Assembly: GCA_964533495.1 (NCBI GenBank) | Contig: CAZHJU010000043.1 | Coordinates: 1-21,908 of the forward strand | Source of the DNA: Ga0077527 sp964533495 | GTDB taxonomy: Bacteria > Pseudomonadota > Gammaproteobacteria > Burkholderiales > SG8-41 | DNA length: 21,908 nucleotides | Reading direction: 5' to 3' | Shown: in pieces, positions 7,261 through 13,519 of the stretch | Layout of the letters: every line of letters begins with the position of its first letter | Numbering within the stretch: position 1 is the first letter of the stretch | Made by a program: the position numbers and the translations under genes | The notes under the pieces: generated by a model | Seen by the model: only the letters and a program-made list of their open reading frames with translations | Told to the model about the DNA's origin: nothing | Database searches by the model: none

Positions 7261-7941
7261 ATGGCGCAGATGCAGGCGGATGGCGGTGAACGGCCGGTGC
7301 TGGTATGGGATGTCGCGGTCAGGGTGTTCCACTGGGCGCTGGTGCTGCTGATCGGATTTTCCTGGCTGTCGGCCGAGATGGACTGGATGGACTGGCATTT
7401 CTATTCAGGCTACGCGGTGCTGGCGCTGATCCTGTTCCGGATACTCTGGGGATTTGCCGGCAGCACCCATGCGCGTTTCGGCGATTTTCTCTACGGGCCG
7501 TCGGCCATCGTCGCCTACCTGCGCACGCTGCCCTCGCGCACCGCGGCGAAGTTCGCGGGACACAACCCGCTGGGCGGCATCAGCGTGCTGCTGATCCTGT
7601 TCTGCGTGCTGCTGCAGGCGGGCACGGGGATGTTCGCCAACGACGACATTCTTTACGAGGGGCCGCTGTACAAGCATGTCAGCAAGGACCTGAGCGACTT
7701 GCTGACGACCATCCACAAATACAATTTCAATGCGCTGCTGGCACTTGCCGGCGCGCACATCGCGGCGGTGCTCTATTACCTGTTCTGGAAGTCCGAAAAC
7801 CTGGTCAAGCCGATGTTCACGGGCCGCAAGCGGCTGCCCCCGGGCGTCGCGCCTGCGCGCGCGCGGGTGCGCGGCGCCGGTCTTGCCGCGCTGCTGCTGG
7901 CCGTTTGCGCCGCCGCGGTCTGGTTTCTCGTCAGGAGCTGA
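7261..7941 (+). CDS. Cytochrome b561-type diheme membrane protein
   Basis: A 226-residue integral membrane protein with about four core helices plus a fifth hydrophobic helix at the very C-terminus (about 205-224). Candidate heme-ligand histidines are seen at 24 (in VFHWA), 46 (WHF), 101 (GHNPLGG), 152 (TIHKYNF) and 166 (GAHIAA). The pattern matches the bacterial cytochrome b/b6-domain family that passes electrons between quinones and periplasmic or membrane partners. ATG 7261 is preceded by TGAGGAGA at the right distance. An in-frame ATG at 7168 would add 31 residues with no membrane or family character, so it is rejected. A partner such as a c-type cytochrome or dehydrogenase subunit is not visible nearby, so its specific role is open. 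A strong terminator follows the gene. Confidence 0.83.
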   Translation: MAQMQADGGERPVLVWDVAVRVFHWALVLLIGFSWLSAEMDWMDWHFYSGYAVLALILFRILWGFAGSTHARFGDFLYGPSAIVAYLRTLPSRTAAKFAGHNPLGGISVLLILFCVLLQAGTGMFANDDILYEGPLYKHVSKDLSDLLTTIHKYNFNALLALAGAHIAAVLYYLFWKSENLVKPMFTGRKRLPPGVAPARARVRGAGLAALLLAVCAAAVWFLVRS

Positions 7942-7967
7942 ATCCGGGCGTAAAAATCCGGGGGCAA

Positions 7968-7994
7968 AAAAAGCCGCCCTGGGGACGGCTTTTT
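7968..7994. terminator. Bidirectional intrinsic terminator
   Basis: The 12-base arms AAAAAGCCGCCC and GGACGGCTTTTT pair with one mismatch around a TGG loop. A-rich and T-rich flanks let it work in both directions. It sits between the convergent cytochrome b561 gene and the ketopantoate-reductase-like gene. Confidence 0.85.
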
Positions 7995-8009
7995 CCGGGG
8001 GACGGGAAC

Positions 8010-9077
8010 TCAGGCTTTCTTGCGGTTCTTTTCAAGCCAGCCGTCGACCAATGCAACGGTCTGGTCCACCACGTCCAGTTGCATGCCCTTCTGCGCGGCG
8101 ATGGTCTTGACCAGGCGATCGACCCGTTCGATGTTCGGCGCGCCGGCGGCCAGCGCGCGCGCTGCCGAGGACGGGCTGCCCAGGGACAGCGCGGCGTTGG
8201 CGTATTTCTCGAAGGGCACCATGTCCTTTTCGCTGGCGCCCAGGGAGACGCACAGCCGGACCACCCACTCGTAAACGGCGCGCGAGGCGGCAATGTCGGA
8301 ATGCACCGCATCCTTGATCGGCAGCATCGCATCCTTCTGCACACAGCGGTAGTTGCCGGAGATCAGCATCGCCCACTTGGCCAGCGGCACGAATACCGAG
8401 TCGTGCACCTTGAGCTTGACCGGCAGTTCGATTTTTTTGCCGTCCCCGGCGTCGAAGCGCACGGCCTCGATGTCGGCTTCGAGCTGGCGCAGGATCGCGG
8501 TATGCGCGTCGGAATCGAAGCGCGCGGACTTGAAATTGGTCGGCAGCCTCACCTGCAGCACGTTGACCTTTTCTTCGGGAGGGCGGAAGGCCTGGGGATC
8601 CGGGCTGCACAACGTCAGCGTCTTTGGATCGAAGCTGTCCCAGACCGAGGCATCGGTGTAGCAGTCGCGGCAGGCGTTGGCGTCGAGCCCGGGAATCCGC
8701 TTGAGGTAGGGCAGGGGGGGCATGTTCATGATCGACATGCAGGGCACGCGCGACAGGGCGACGCGATCCAGCAGTTCACGCACGCCCGGCGAACGGTACT
8801 GCGGCTCCTGCATGGCCAGCACGATCAGGTCGTAATCGGCGGGATCGGCCGATTCCGGGCCGCCGGCGGACAGTTTTCCCGGCAACTTCCGCGAGCTGAT
8901 TTCAACCAGGCCTTCGCGCCCCTTGACCGGCATGCGTACGATGGCGCCCTCCGCATTGAACAGTTCGGCCTCGGCGGGCAGGCAGATCATTTTTACGGTG
9001 TGTCCGGCGAGCAGCAGCTTGGTGGCCAGCAACGATCCGTAGGAGGCGCCCAGGATCAGGATCTTGTAAGTGCGCAT
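8010..9077 (-). CDS. Ketopantoate reductase (PanE/ApbA)-like NAD(P)-dependent oxidoreductase
   Basis: A 355-residue protein with an N-terminal Rossmann fold: beta strand KILILG, then GASYGS (10-15) and a long helix to GHTVKMICLP. This resembles the PanE/ApbA ketopantoate reductase N-domain, although the usual GxGxxG is changed to GASYGS. A central stretch (LAKWAMLISGNYR) is where PanE proteins carry a catalytic lysine and asparagine, but the alignment is loose. At 355 residues it is longer than PanE (about 300). I therefore call it a PanE-like family member and do not claim pantothenate synthesis. The ATG at 9077 has AAGGAA eight bases upstream; a start 13 codons earlier lacks this. It shares strand with the propeller gene upstream (162 bases away), but a dyad lies between them and cotranscription is not certain. 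Confidence 0.72.
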   Translation of the reverse strand: MRTYKILILGASYGSLLATKLLLAGHTVKMICLPAEAELFNAEGAIVRMPVKGREGLVEISSRKLPGKLSAGGPESADPADYDLIVLAMQEPQYRSPGVRELLDRVALSRVPCMSIMNMPPLPYLKRIPGLDANACRDCYTDASVWDSFDPKTLTLCSPDPQAFRPPEEKVNVLQVRLPTNFKSARFDSDAHTAILRQLEADIEAVRFDAGDGKKIELPVKLKVHDSVFVPLAKWAMLISGNYRCVQKDAMLPIKDAVHSDIAASRAVYEWVVRLCVSLGASEKDMVPFEKYANAALSLGSPSSAARALAAGAPNIERVDRLVKTIAAQKGMQLDVVDQTVALVDGWLEKNRKKA

Positions 9078-9195
9078 GCAGTACTTTCCTTGTGTGGAAT
9101 GGCGAAACGGCGACAAATGGCGACGCCTGCGGGCGGATCCGCTGTTGGGGACACCGGAGCCTGCGGCAGCTGCAATGGTAGTCAGTTAAGCCGGA

Positions 9196-9230
9196 CGGTG
9201 CAATCACAATTCACCAGGTGAAATGCACCG
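9196..9230. repeat. Nested inverted repeat downstream of the propeller gene
   Basis: CGGTGCA (9196-9202) pairs with TGCACCG (9224-9230), and inside them lies the palindrome TTCACC-A-GGTGAA (9210-9222). No T-run follows on either strand, so it is not a typical intrinsic terminator. It could be an mRNA 3' stem or an operator upstream of the gene starting at 9077. Confidence 0.5.
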
Positions 9231-9238
9231 CCGCGCCG

Positions 9239-10264
9239 TCATTCCGCTTCGATGAGGCCCAGCCTGCCGTTATGGGAGCCGGTGTACCACAGCCGGTTCG
9301 CGCCGTCCTGCGTGAGTTTGCGGATGCCGGCGTTGCCGGTGGGCAGGCCGATGGTTTGCATGGCTTCGGTGGACGGATCAAACCGCGCCACGGTGTCGCG
9401 CTTGATTTCACTGGCCCAGACGATACCGGCGGCGTCCACCTCCACGGCGTAGGCGCCGGCATTGCCGCCGGGCAGGGGGTAGGTTTTGACGATTTGCATG
9501 CGCGCTGGATCGATCTTGGCCAGATGTCCCCTGCCGTAAAGGCTTGCCCACAACATGCCGTCAGGGGCGGTGACGATCCGGCGGGGCCGCGACCCGCGGC
9601 CAAGTTCCAGTTCTCCGATGCTGCCGTTCGCAGGATCGAGGTAGCCAAGCCGGTCATCGTTGGCGCGGCACCACCAGACATGGCCCCTGTGGTCAACGGT
9701 GATGCCGCTGGGGCGGCCCGAGGTCTCATGCTCGGCGATCCGTCCGGTGGCAATGTCCATGCCGCCGATCCTGTCGCCGGTCTGCATCGAGAACCACAGT
9801 GTCGTTCCGTCTTCGCTGAGCGTCAGCGTGTGCGGACCGCCGCCGCGGGACGGCACGTGGAATTCGGCGATCATGTTTCTCCGGATTTTCAGCCGGCCGA
9901 TGGTGCCGTTGCCGAAGCCGGCCGTCCACACCGTGCCGTGGCGGTCGACAATGATGCTGTTCGGATGGTGCCCGGACAGCAGGTCCCATTCGCTGAAGGA
10001 CGCATTGCGCGGGTCGAAGCGCACGACCTTGTTGTCGTTCGGCACCGCAATGTAGAGGCTGCCGTCGGGGGCGATGGCGGAACTGCGTGCAAACATCGGC
10101 TTCGGCAACTGCCATTCGGTGATGCGCGGCGTGAATGCAGGAGCCGTCTGGCCGGCAGCGGGTCGGGAGAACGGCATGGCCATGGCGCCCGGCAGCAGCG
10201 TCAGCGCGCGGAGGAAGCGCCTGCGCGGGATGAGGGGATGTCTGGTGGACGGTACTGGTTTCAT
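9239..10264 (-). CDS. Tat-exported seven-bladed beta-propeller, streptogramin lyase (Vgb)-like
   Basis: A 341-residue protein with an N-terminal twin-arginine signal: RRRFLRAL, then a hydrophobic stretch and a likely cleavage near SRPAAGQTA. The mature part shows seven repeats of about 40 residues, each with a pattern like PDGxLWxxxxxxxxxGRxDP (examples: PDGSLYIA, RHGTVWTA, EDGTTLWFS, HRGHVWWC, PDGMLWAS, AAGIVWAS, GANRLWYT). This is the arrangement of the virginiamycin B lyase/SMP-30-like propeller superfamily. Family members called streptogramin lyase rarely act on streptogramins, and export to the periplasm argues against cytoplasmic antibiotic inactivation. A sensing, scaffold or lactonase-like role is equally possible. 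Start choice: ATG 10264 (MKPV) is used; ATG 10276, four codons earlier, is also possible. It is divergent from the small coiled-coil gene. Confidence 0.8.
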   Translation of the reverse strand: MKPVPSTRHPLIPRRRFLRALTLLPGAMAMPFSRPAAGQTAPAFTPRITEWQLPKPMFARSSAIAPDGSLYIAVPNDNKVVRFDPRNASFSEWDLLSGHHPNSIIVDRHGTVWTAGFGNGTIGRLKIRRNMIAEFHVPSRGGGPHTLTLSEDGTTLWFSMQTGDRIGGMDIATGRIAEHETSGRPSGITVDHRGHVWWCRANDDRLGYLDPANGSIGELELGRGSRPRRIVTAPDGMLWASLYGRGHLAKIDPARMQIVKTYPLPGGNAGAYAVEVDAAGIVWASEIKRDTVARFDPSTEAMQTIGLPTGNAGIRKLTQDGANRLWYTGSHNGRLGLIEAE

Positions 10265-10450
10265 CGGGAGCCCCATGATTTTCCGGGCAACAGGGCATGT
10301 CCATCGCTGCGATGCGGGCCTTGCGGCAGAAATGCTGCCGCCATTATAGTGCCGGTTGCACATCTTCCGCCCGCGATGGCCGGGAACCGCCGCTGCCGGC
10401 GGTTTACCGGATTGGAGGGGCAGGGCGGGGCGCAGAGAAACGGAGGCATC

Positions 10451-10735
10451 ATGGCAGGCATGTCTGTCGGAATACTCGTCGGGGGCGCCGGGCTGCTGCT
10501 TGCGGCGGCGGTGCTGATGCTGGTCATGGTCCTGCAATTGCGGGCCATGCGCCGCGAGGTCGAGGCGACCCGGCTGCAGCTGGCGAAAATGGACTGGGGC
10601 GTGATGCTGCTCAACGGCGTGCAGCAGCTGAAGCAGGCGACAGTCGCGCTGGAGCAGATCGACAAGCGGCTGCAGAAACTGGAGGCCCTGGAAAAGGTGC
10701 AGCTGTCGCACATCAATCTGCGACAGGGGGTCTAG
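10451..10735 (+). CDS. Small membrane-anchored coiled-coil protein
   Basis: A 94-residue protein with one N-terminal membrane helix (about 5-30, rich in Gly, Leu, Val) followed by a charged, heptad-like helical region (31-88) likely to form a coiled coil. GGAGG lies five bases before the ATG at 10451 and a clear intrinsic terminator follows the stop by about 22 bases, so this is a well-bounded single-gene unit. I do not recognise the family. Its shape suggests an inner-membrane anchor or partner protein. The longer open frame upstream of this ATG is antisense to the propeller gene and is not believed. Confidence 0.78.
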   Translation: MAGMSVGILVGGAGLLLAAAVLMLVMVLQLRAMRREVEATRLQLAKMDWGVMLLNGVQQLKQATVALEQIDKRLQKLEALEKVQLSHINLRQGV

Positions 10736-10757
10736 CCGGGATTGTCCCGGTTGTAAA

Positions 10758-10781
10758 AAAAGCGGCCTGCGGGCCGCTTTT
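10758..10781. terminator. Bidirectional intrinsic terminator
   Basis: AAAAGCGGCC and GGCCGCTTTT pair perfectly around TGCG, with A and T runs outside. It separates the small coiled-coil gene (plus) from the convergent FAH-family gene (minus). Confidence 0.88.
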
Positions 10782-10804
10782 CGTTTTTCCGGGATGCGGC
10801 GGGT

Positions 10805-11752
10805 TCAGGGGGCAACAATGCGGTTGCGCAGCACCATCGCCGGTTTTTCGAACGCGCATTCCACCACGTCGCCCGGTTTCAGGTACAGCGCCTCGGCGTC
10901 GGCCTTGCCCACCGCGACGCCGCCCGGCGCGCCGGTGGCGAACATGTCGCCCGGCTGCAGGTCGAGCAGCCGCGAGAAGTGCGGGATGATGTCCGGCAGT
11001 TTCCAGATCTGGTCGTTCGTGTTTACACGCATGCGCTGCACGCCGTTGACGCTGCAGGTGACCCAGATGTCGTAGGGATCGGGAACCTCGTCCATCGTGA
11101 TGATGTAGGGACCCAGCGGTCCGAAGGACGGCGAGTTCTTCGAGGTCCAGAAGCGCGAGCCCGAGGCCACCTCGGCCTTCTGGGTGTCGCGGCAGGTCAG
11201 GTCGTTGAGGATGGTGATGCCGGCGATGCAGCTTGCCGCGTCCTCCCGTTTCGCGTGGCGCGCGGCCTTGCCCAGCACGAACACCATTTCCGGTTCGTAG
11301 TCGAGGCGGTTCACCGTTTCGCGCCGCGGCACGTCCGCGCCGTGGCCGGTCAGGCAGGAGTTGAGCTTGATGAAGCCCGTGGGCTCTCCCGGCATTTCCT
11401 TGATCAGGTCGTTCTTGCGCAGTTCCTCGAGGTGGGTGCGGTAGTTCTTGCCCACGCAGAGGAACTTGTCGGCGTCGGGAACCGGGGGCAGGAAACGCAC
11501 TTCGGACTCGGGTGCAAGCATCTTGCCGTCCAGCTTGCCGGCGTTGCCGCGGGCATGTTCGAGCGCGGCGCGGGCGCGGGCGAGTCCGGGCTCGCCCAGC
11601 GCGAGCAGGCCTTTCATCGATGCGGGGATCATGTTTTTGCCGTCGCCCAGCGCGCGTTCGCCGGCGACGAGGTCGAGCAGCTTGCCGTCGAGCTGGGCGC
11701 CGATGCGCACGGTATCCGGATCGGAAAGCAGGGTGTAGGTGGCCAGTCGCAT
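10805..11752 (-). CDS. Fumarylacetoacetate hydrolase (FAH) family protein
   Basis: A 315-residue protein of the FAH fold, which uses a divalent metal to hydrolyse, decarboxylate or isomerise beta-diketo or enol acids in aromatic-compound and related catabolism. Visible features are GKNYRTH (101-107), the metal-binding DYEPEMVFVLG with Glu153 and Glu155, Asp184 in NDLTCRD, and the C-terminal GDMFATGAPGGVAVGK segment, all typical of the catalytic domain. An N-terminal extension of about 90 residues precedes it, as in many bacterial members. The exact substrate cannot be told from sequence alone. GAGGA lies upstream of the ATG at 11752. The LysR gene upstream on the same strand is separated by a terminator, so FAH is probably a separate unit that the LysR protein might control. 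Confidence 0.88.
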   Translation of the reverse strand: MRLATYTLLSDPDTVRIGAQLDGKLLDLVAGERALGDGKNMIPASMKGLLALGEPGLARARAALEHARGNAGKLDGKMLAPESEVRFLPPVPDADKFLCVGKNYRTHLEELRKNDLIKEMPGEPTGFIKLNSCLTGHGADVPRRETVNRLDYEPEMVFVLGKAARHAKREDAASCIAGITILNDLTCRDTQKAEVASGSRFWTSKNSPSFGPLGPYIITMDEVPDPYDIWVTCSVNGVQRMRVNTNDQIWKLPDIIPHFSRLLDLQPGDMFATGAPGGVAVGKADAEALYLKPGDVVECAFEKPAMVLRNRIVAP

Positions 11753-11768
11753 TGCGGAATCCTCAAAT

Positions 11769-11791
11769 AAAAAGCGGCGCCTGCACGCCGC
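11769..11791 (-). terminator. Intrinsic terminator after the LysR gene
   Basis: On the minus strand GCGGCG (11786-11791), loop TGCAGG, CGCCGC (11774-11779) is followed by TTTTT. It ends the LysR transcript ahead of the FAH gene. Confidence 0.72.
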
Positions 11792-11864
11792 CGGGTTCAG
11801 TCACGGTCGAGGGCCCATTTTACGACGTTGCGCCTGCTGCGTTCCAGCTTTTCCCGCAGGCTGT

Positions 11865-12812
11865 TCAGGGCCGCGACAGGTGATCGAACACCAGCTTCCG
11901 TGATTCCGCGAGCATGGAATCGAGGAAGGCCTGTGCCACCAGCGACAGCCGTTTGCTGGCGGGATGGACCATCACCCAGGGCCGGTCGACCGGGAATCCG
12001 GCGACGTCGAGCACGGCGATCTGTTCATGCGGAACGTCGAGGCCCAGCGTGTAGCGCGACATGATCGATACGCCGAGTCCGGCGATGATCGCCTGCTTGA
12101 TGGCTTCGTTGTTCGACAGCTCCATGCGTACCCGCGGTTCGCAGCCATGGGCGCTGAAAATCTCGTGAATTGTCGCGCGCGCTCCGGAGCCGGGCTCGCG
12201 GATCAGGAAAGGTTCCTCCGCAAATCGCGCAAAGGGAATGTTCTTTTTTCCGGCCAGCGGATGGTCGGCATGGGCAAAGGGCACCACGGGATTGGGCAGC
12301 AGCGGGTAGGTCGCGATGTCCCGGCTCTCGGGCGCGCCGGCGAATATGTACAGGTCGTCGAGGTTCCTCGACATGCGTTCCAGCAGGGCGCTGTGGTTCT
12401 GGATCTGCAGCGAGACCTCTATCCGCGGATGCCGCCTGACGAACTCGGCCAGCATGCGCGGCGCGAAATATTCGCCGGTGGTGCTGACCGCCAGCTGCAG
12501 CCTGCCGGCGTCCAGGCCGCGGAGGTCGGTGAAGCTGCGTTCGACGCCGGCCAGGGTGCCGAACATTTCCAGGCAGCCCTGATGCAGGATGCGTCCCGCC
12601 TCCGTCAGGCGGATGCGTTTGCCGGCCTGCTCGATCAGCGGCAGGCCCACCGTATCGGCGAGTTTTTTCATCTGCACCGAAACCGTGGGCTGCGCCATGT
12701 AGAGTTCCTCGGCGGCCTTGGTGAAGCTGCCGAGGCGGGCCACGGCTTCGAATACGCTGAGCTGCGGCAGCGTGCCGTGCTTCAGGTAGCGTCGTATTGC
12801 GGATTGCGGCAT
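11865..12812 (-). CDS. LysR-family transcriptional regulator (CbbR-like)
   Basis: A 315-residue LysR regulator. The N-terminal winged HTH (about 15-75) contains LPQLSVFEAVARLGSFTKAA, the recognition-helix region QPTVSVQMKKL and GLPLIEQAGKRIRLTEAG, closest in my memory to the CbbR-like branch. A periplasmic-binding-protein-like effector domain follows (about 95-300). The ATG at 12812 has AAGGA six bases upstream; an in-frame ATG two codons earlier (12818) is possible. The striking context is upstream: a complete yybP-ykoY riboswitch with an intrinsic terminator ends about 95 bases before the start, pointing into this gene. After the stop at 11865, another frame runs open to a TGA at 11797, right before the terminator, which may mean the annotated C-terminus is frameshifted. 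The inducer is unknown. Confidence 0.88.
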   Translation of the reverse strand: MPQSAIRRYLKHGTLPQLSVFEAVARLGSFTKAAEELYMAQPTVSVQMKKLADTVGLPLIEQAGKRIRLTEAGRILHQGCLEMFGTLAGVERSFTDLRGLDAGRLQLAVSTTGEYFAPRMLAEFVRRHPRIEVSLQIQNHSALLERMSRNLDDLYIFAGAPESRDIATYPLLPNPVVPFAHADHPLAGKKNIPFARFAEEPFLIREPGSGARATIHEIFSAHGCEPRVRMELSNNEAIKQAIIAGLGVSIMSRYTLGLDVPHEQIAVLDVAGFPVDRPWVMVHPASKRLSLVAQAFLDSMLAESRKLVFDHLSRP

Positions 12813-12907
12813 GTCCATTCCTTTCGCTGCGCTGCGGATCAATGCGCCGCGCCGCCGTCCGGGGCGCCGCGCGCGCTGTCCCGCACGGGAAAGGCAATGT
12901 CTGTCCG

Positions 12908-12941
12908 AAAAAAAAAGACCTTGCCCGTACAGGCAAAGGTC
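12908..12941 (-). terminator. Riboswitch-controlled intrinsic terminator ahead of the LysR gene
   Basis: On the minus strand GACCTTTGCC (12932-12941) pairs with GGGCAAGGTC (12917-12926), with a bulged T, around TGTAC and is followed by nine Ts (12908-12916). The 5' arm of this stem contains the CCTTTG that forms the 3' strand of the riboswitch P1 helix. Ligand-stabilised P1 and the terminator are therefore mutually exclusive, the on-switch layout of known yybP-ykoY elements. Confidence 0.87.
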
Positions 12942-13064
12942 TCGCTTGCAAACCGCGCGGCCGGAGGCCGCTGCCGTCTGCCGGCGCCGCCGGGGCCTCG
13001 GCCCGTATTGACGACGACACCGCTCGCGGCGCCATTGCGACGCCGCTCAAGCTACTCCCCTTTG
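12934..13064 (-). promoter_or_regulatory. yybP-ykoY (manganese-sensing) riboswitch, leftward copy
   Basis: Read on the minus strand, the element starts with CAAAGGGGAGTAGC and ends with GCAAGCGAGACCTTTGCC, the conserved borders of the yybP-ykoY aptamer. P1 is a perfect CAAAGG/CCTTTG pairing (13059-13064 with 12934-12939). The internal GTCGTCAATACGGGCC matches the conserved GTCATCAATTCG loop as I recall it from Bacillus subtilis yybP. The variable stem is GCGGCC-TCC-GGCCGC. Its 3' P1 strand overlaps an intrinsic terminator, so Mn2+ binding should allow read-through into the LysR gene. The core 84 bases are identical, in inverted orientation, to the rightward copy. Confidence 0.88.
12978..13061 (-). 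repeat. Left arm of a perfect 84-bp inverted repeat
   Basis: All 84 bases are the exact reverse complement of 13342-13425. Identity stops abruptly at both ends. The arm covers the core of the leftward riboswitch but not its variable stem or P1 3' strand. Confidence 0.97.
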
Positions 13065-13097
13065 AAGGGGCCGCGCGTTGCCGCGCGAGCGGGGCGG

Positions 13098-13126
13098 ATT
13101 ACAGCACATGATGAAAACCATTACAA
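13098..13126 (-). promoter_or_regulatory. Predicted promoter for the leftward riboswitch
   Basis: On the minus strand TTGTAA (13121-13126) and TGTAAT (13098-13103) are 17 bases apart. Transcription would start near 13090, about 25 bases before the aptamer. Confidence 0.5.
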
Positions 13127-13226
13127 GCCGGCATGTCCGGCGTCGGGCGGAGGGCCCATGGCCCATGGCGGGGAAGCGGCCGCGGACCCGCGGCGGCGAT
13201 TAATGGCAGGTATTGCGATTCATCAT

Positions 13227-13255
13227 TTTACTTTGCGCAATGCCGCCGGAATAAT
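13227..13255 (+). promoter_or_regulatory. Predicted promoter for the rightward riboswitch and TerC-UspA gene
   Basis: TTTACT (13227-13232) and AATAAT (13250-13255) are 17 bases apart; the -10 box matches in five of six positions. Transcription would start near 13262, about 75 bases before the aptamer. Confidence 0.45.
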
Positions 13256-13290
13256 CCGCCGGCGCCCGCAATCCGGGCGCGCGGCGGCAT
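13240..13290. repeat. Nested inverted repeat between the two riboswitches
   Basis: ATGCCGCCG (13240-13248) pairs with CGGCGGCAT (13282-13290), and GCGCCCG (13262-13268) with CGGGCGC (13274-13280). The inner stem would lie at the very 5' end of the rightward transcript, and the outer stem frames the predicted -10 box. It may be a regulator site or a 5' stabilising hairpin. Confidence 0.55.
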
Positions 13291-13338
13291 GCAGGGGAGG
13301 GCGTGATTGCCCGCAACAGGCGGCCGTCGCAATCAGGT

Positions 13339-13451
13339 GCCAGGGGAGTAGCTTGAGCGGCGTCGCAATGGCGCCGCGAGCGGTGTCGTCGTCAATACGG
13401 GCCGAGGCCCCGGCGGCGCCGGCAGTGTTCCTGCTGCAAGCGAGACCAGGC
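13339..13451 (+). promoter_or_regulatory. yybP-ykoY (manganese-sensing) riboswitch, rightward copy
   Basis: The element begins GCCAGGGGAGTAGC and ends GCAAGCGAGACCAGGC, with the conserved internal GTCGTCAATACGGGCC. Its variable stem (GCAG-TGTTC-CTGC) differs from that of the leftward copy, and P1 (GCCAGG with CCAGGC) has an A-A mismatch. It precedes a TerC-family gene; TerC proteins such as E. coli Alx are classical targets of this manganese riboswitch. No intrinsic terminator follows. Control is therefore probably translational or by a different mechanism. Confidence 0.88.
13342..13425 (+). repeat. Right arm of a perfect 84-bp inverted repeat
   Basis: Exact reverse complement of 12978-13061; the arms are 280 bases apart. 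The first non-matching bases are 13341 and 13426. Confidence 0.97.
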
Positions 13452-13454
13452 GGG

Positions 13455-13480
13455 GGTAGACGCGCAGTCGGGCGTCTGCC
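13455..13480 (+). other. Hairpin in the leader between the riboswitch and TerC-UspA start
   Basis: GGTAGACGC (13455-13463) pairs with GCGTCTGCC (13472-13480) with one G-T wobble. No T-run follows, so it is not a standard terminator. It lies directly after the aptamer and may be the expression platform, but it does not cover the ribosome-binding site at 13508-13511. Confidence 0.5.
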
Positions 13481-13519
13481 GCTGATGGTGAATTCGCATC
13501 CATAACTGGAGATTTGCGC

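Noticed and set aside
8010..9077. Calling the PanE-like gene panE.
   Set aside because: The nucleotide loop and length deviate from true ketopantoate reductases, and there is no pantothenate gene nearby.
9239..10264. Calling the propeller gene vgb, an antibiotic-resistance lyase.
   Set aside because: The blade pattern fits the superfamily but the Tat signal and lack of confirmed catalytic residues do not support the specific function.
12978..13425. The 84-bp inverted repeat read as terminal repeats of a MITE or insertion element.
   Set aside because: The arms coincide with riboswitch aptamers facing outward, there is no transposase, and no flanking target-site duplication was seen.
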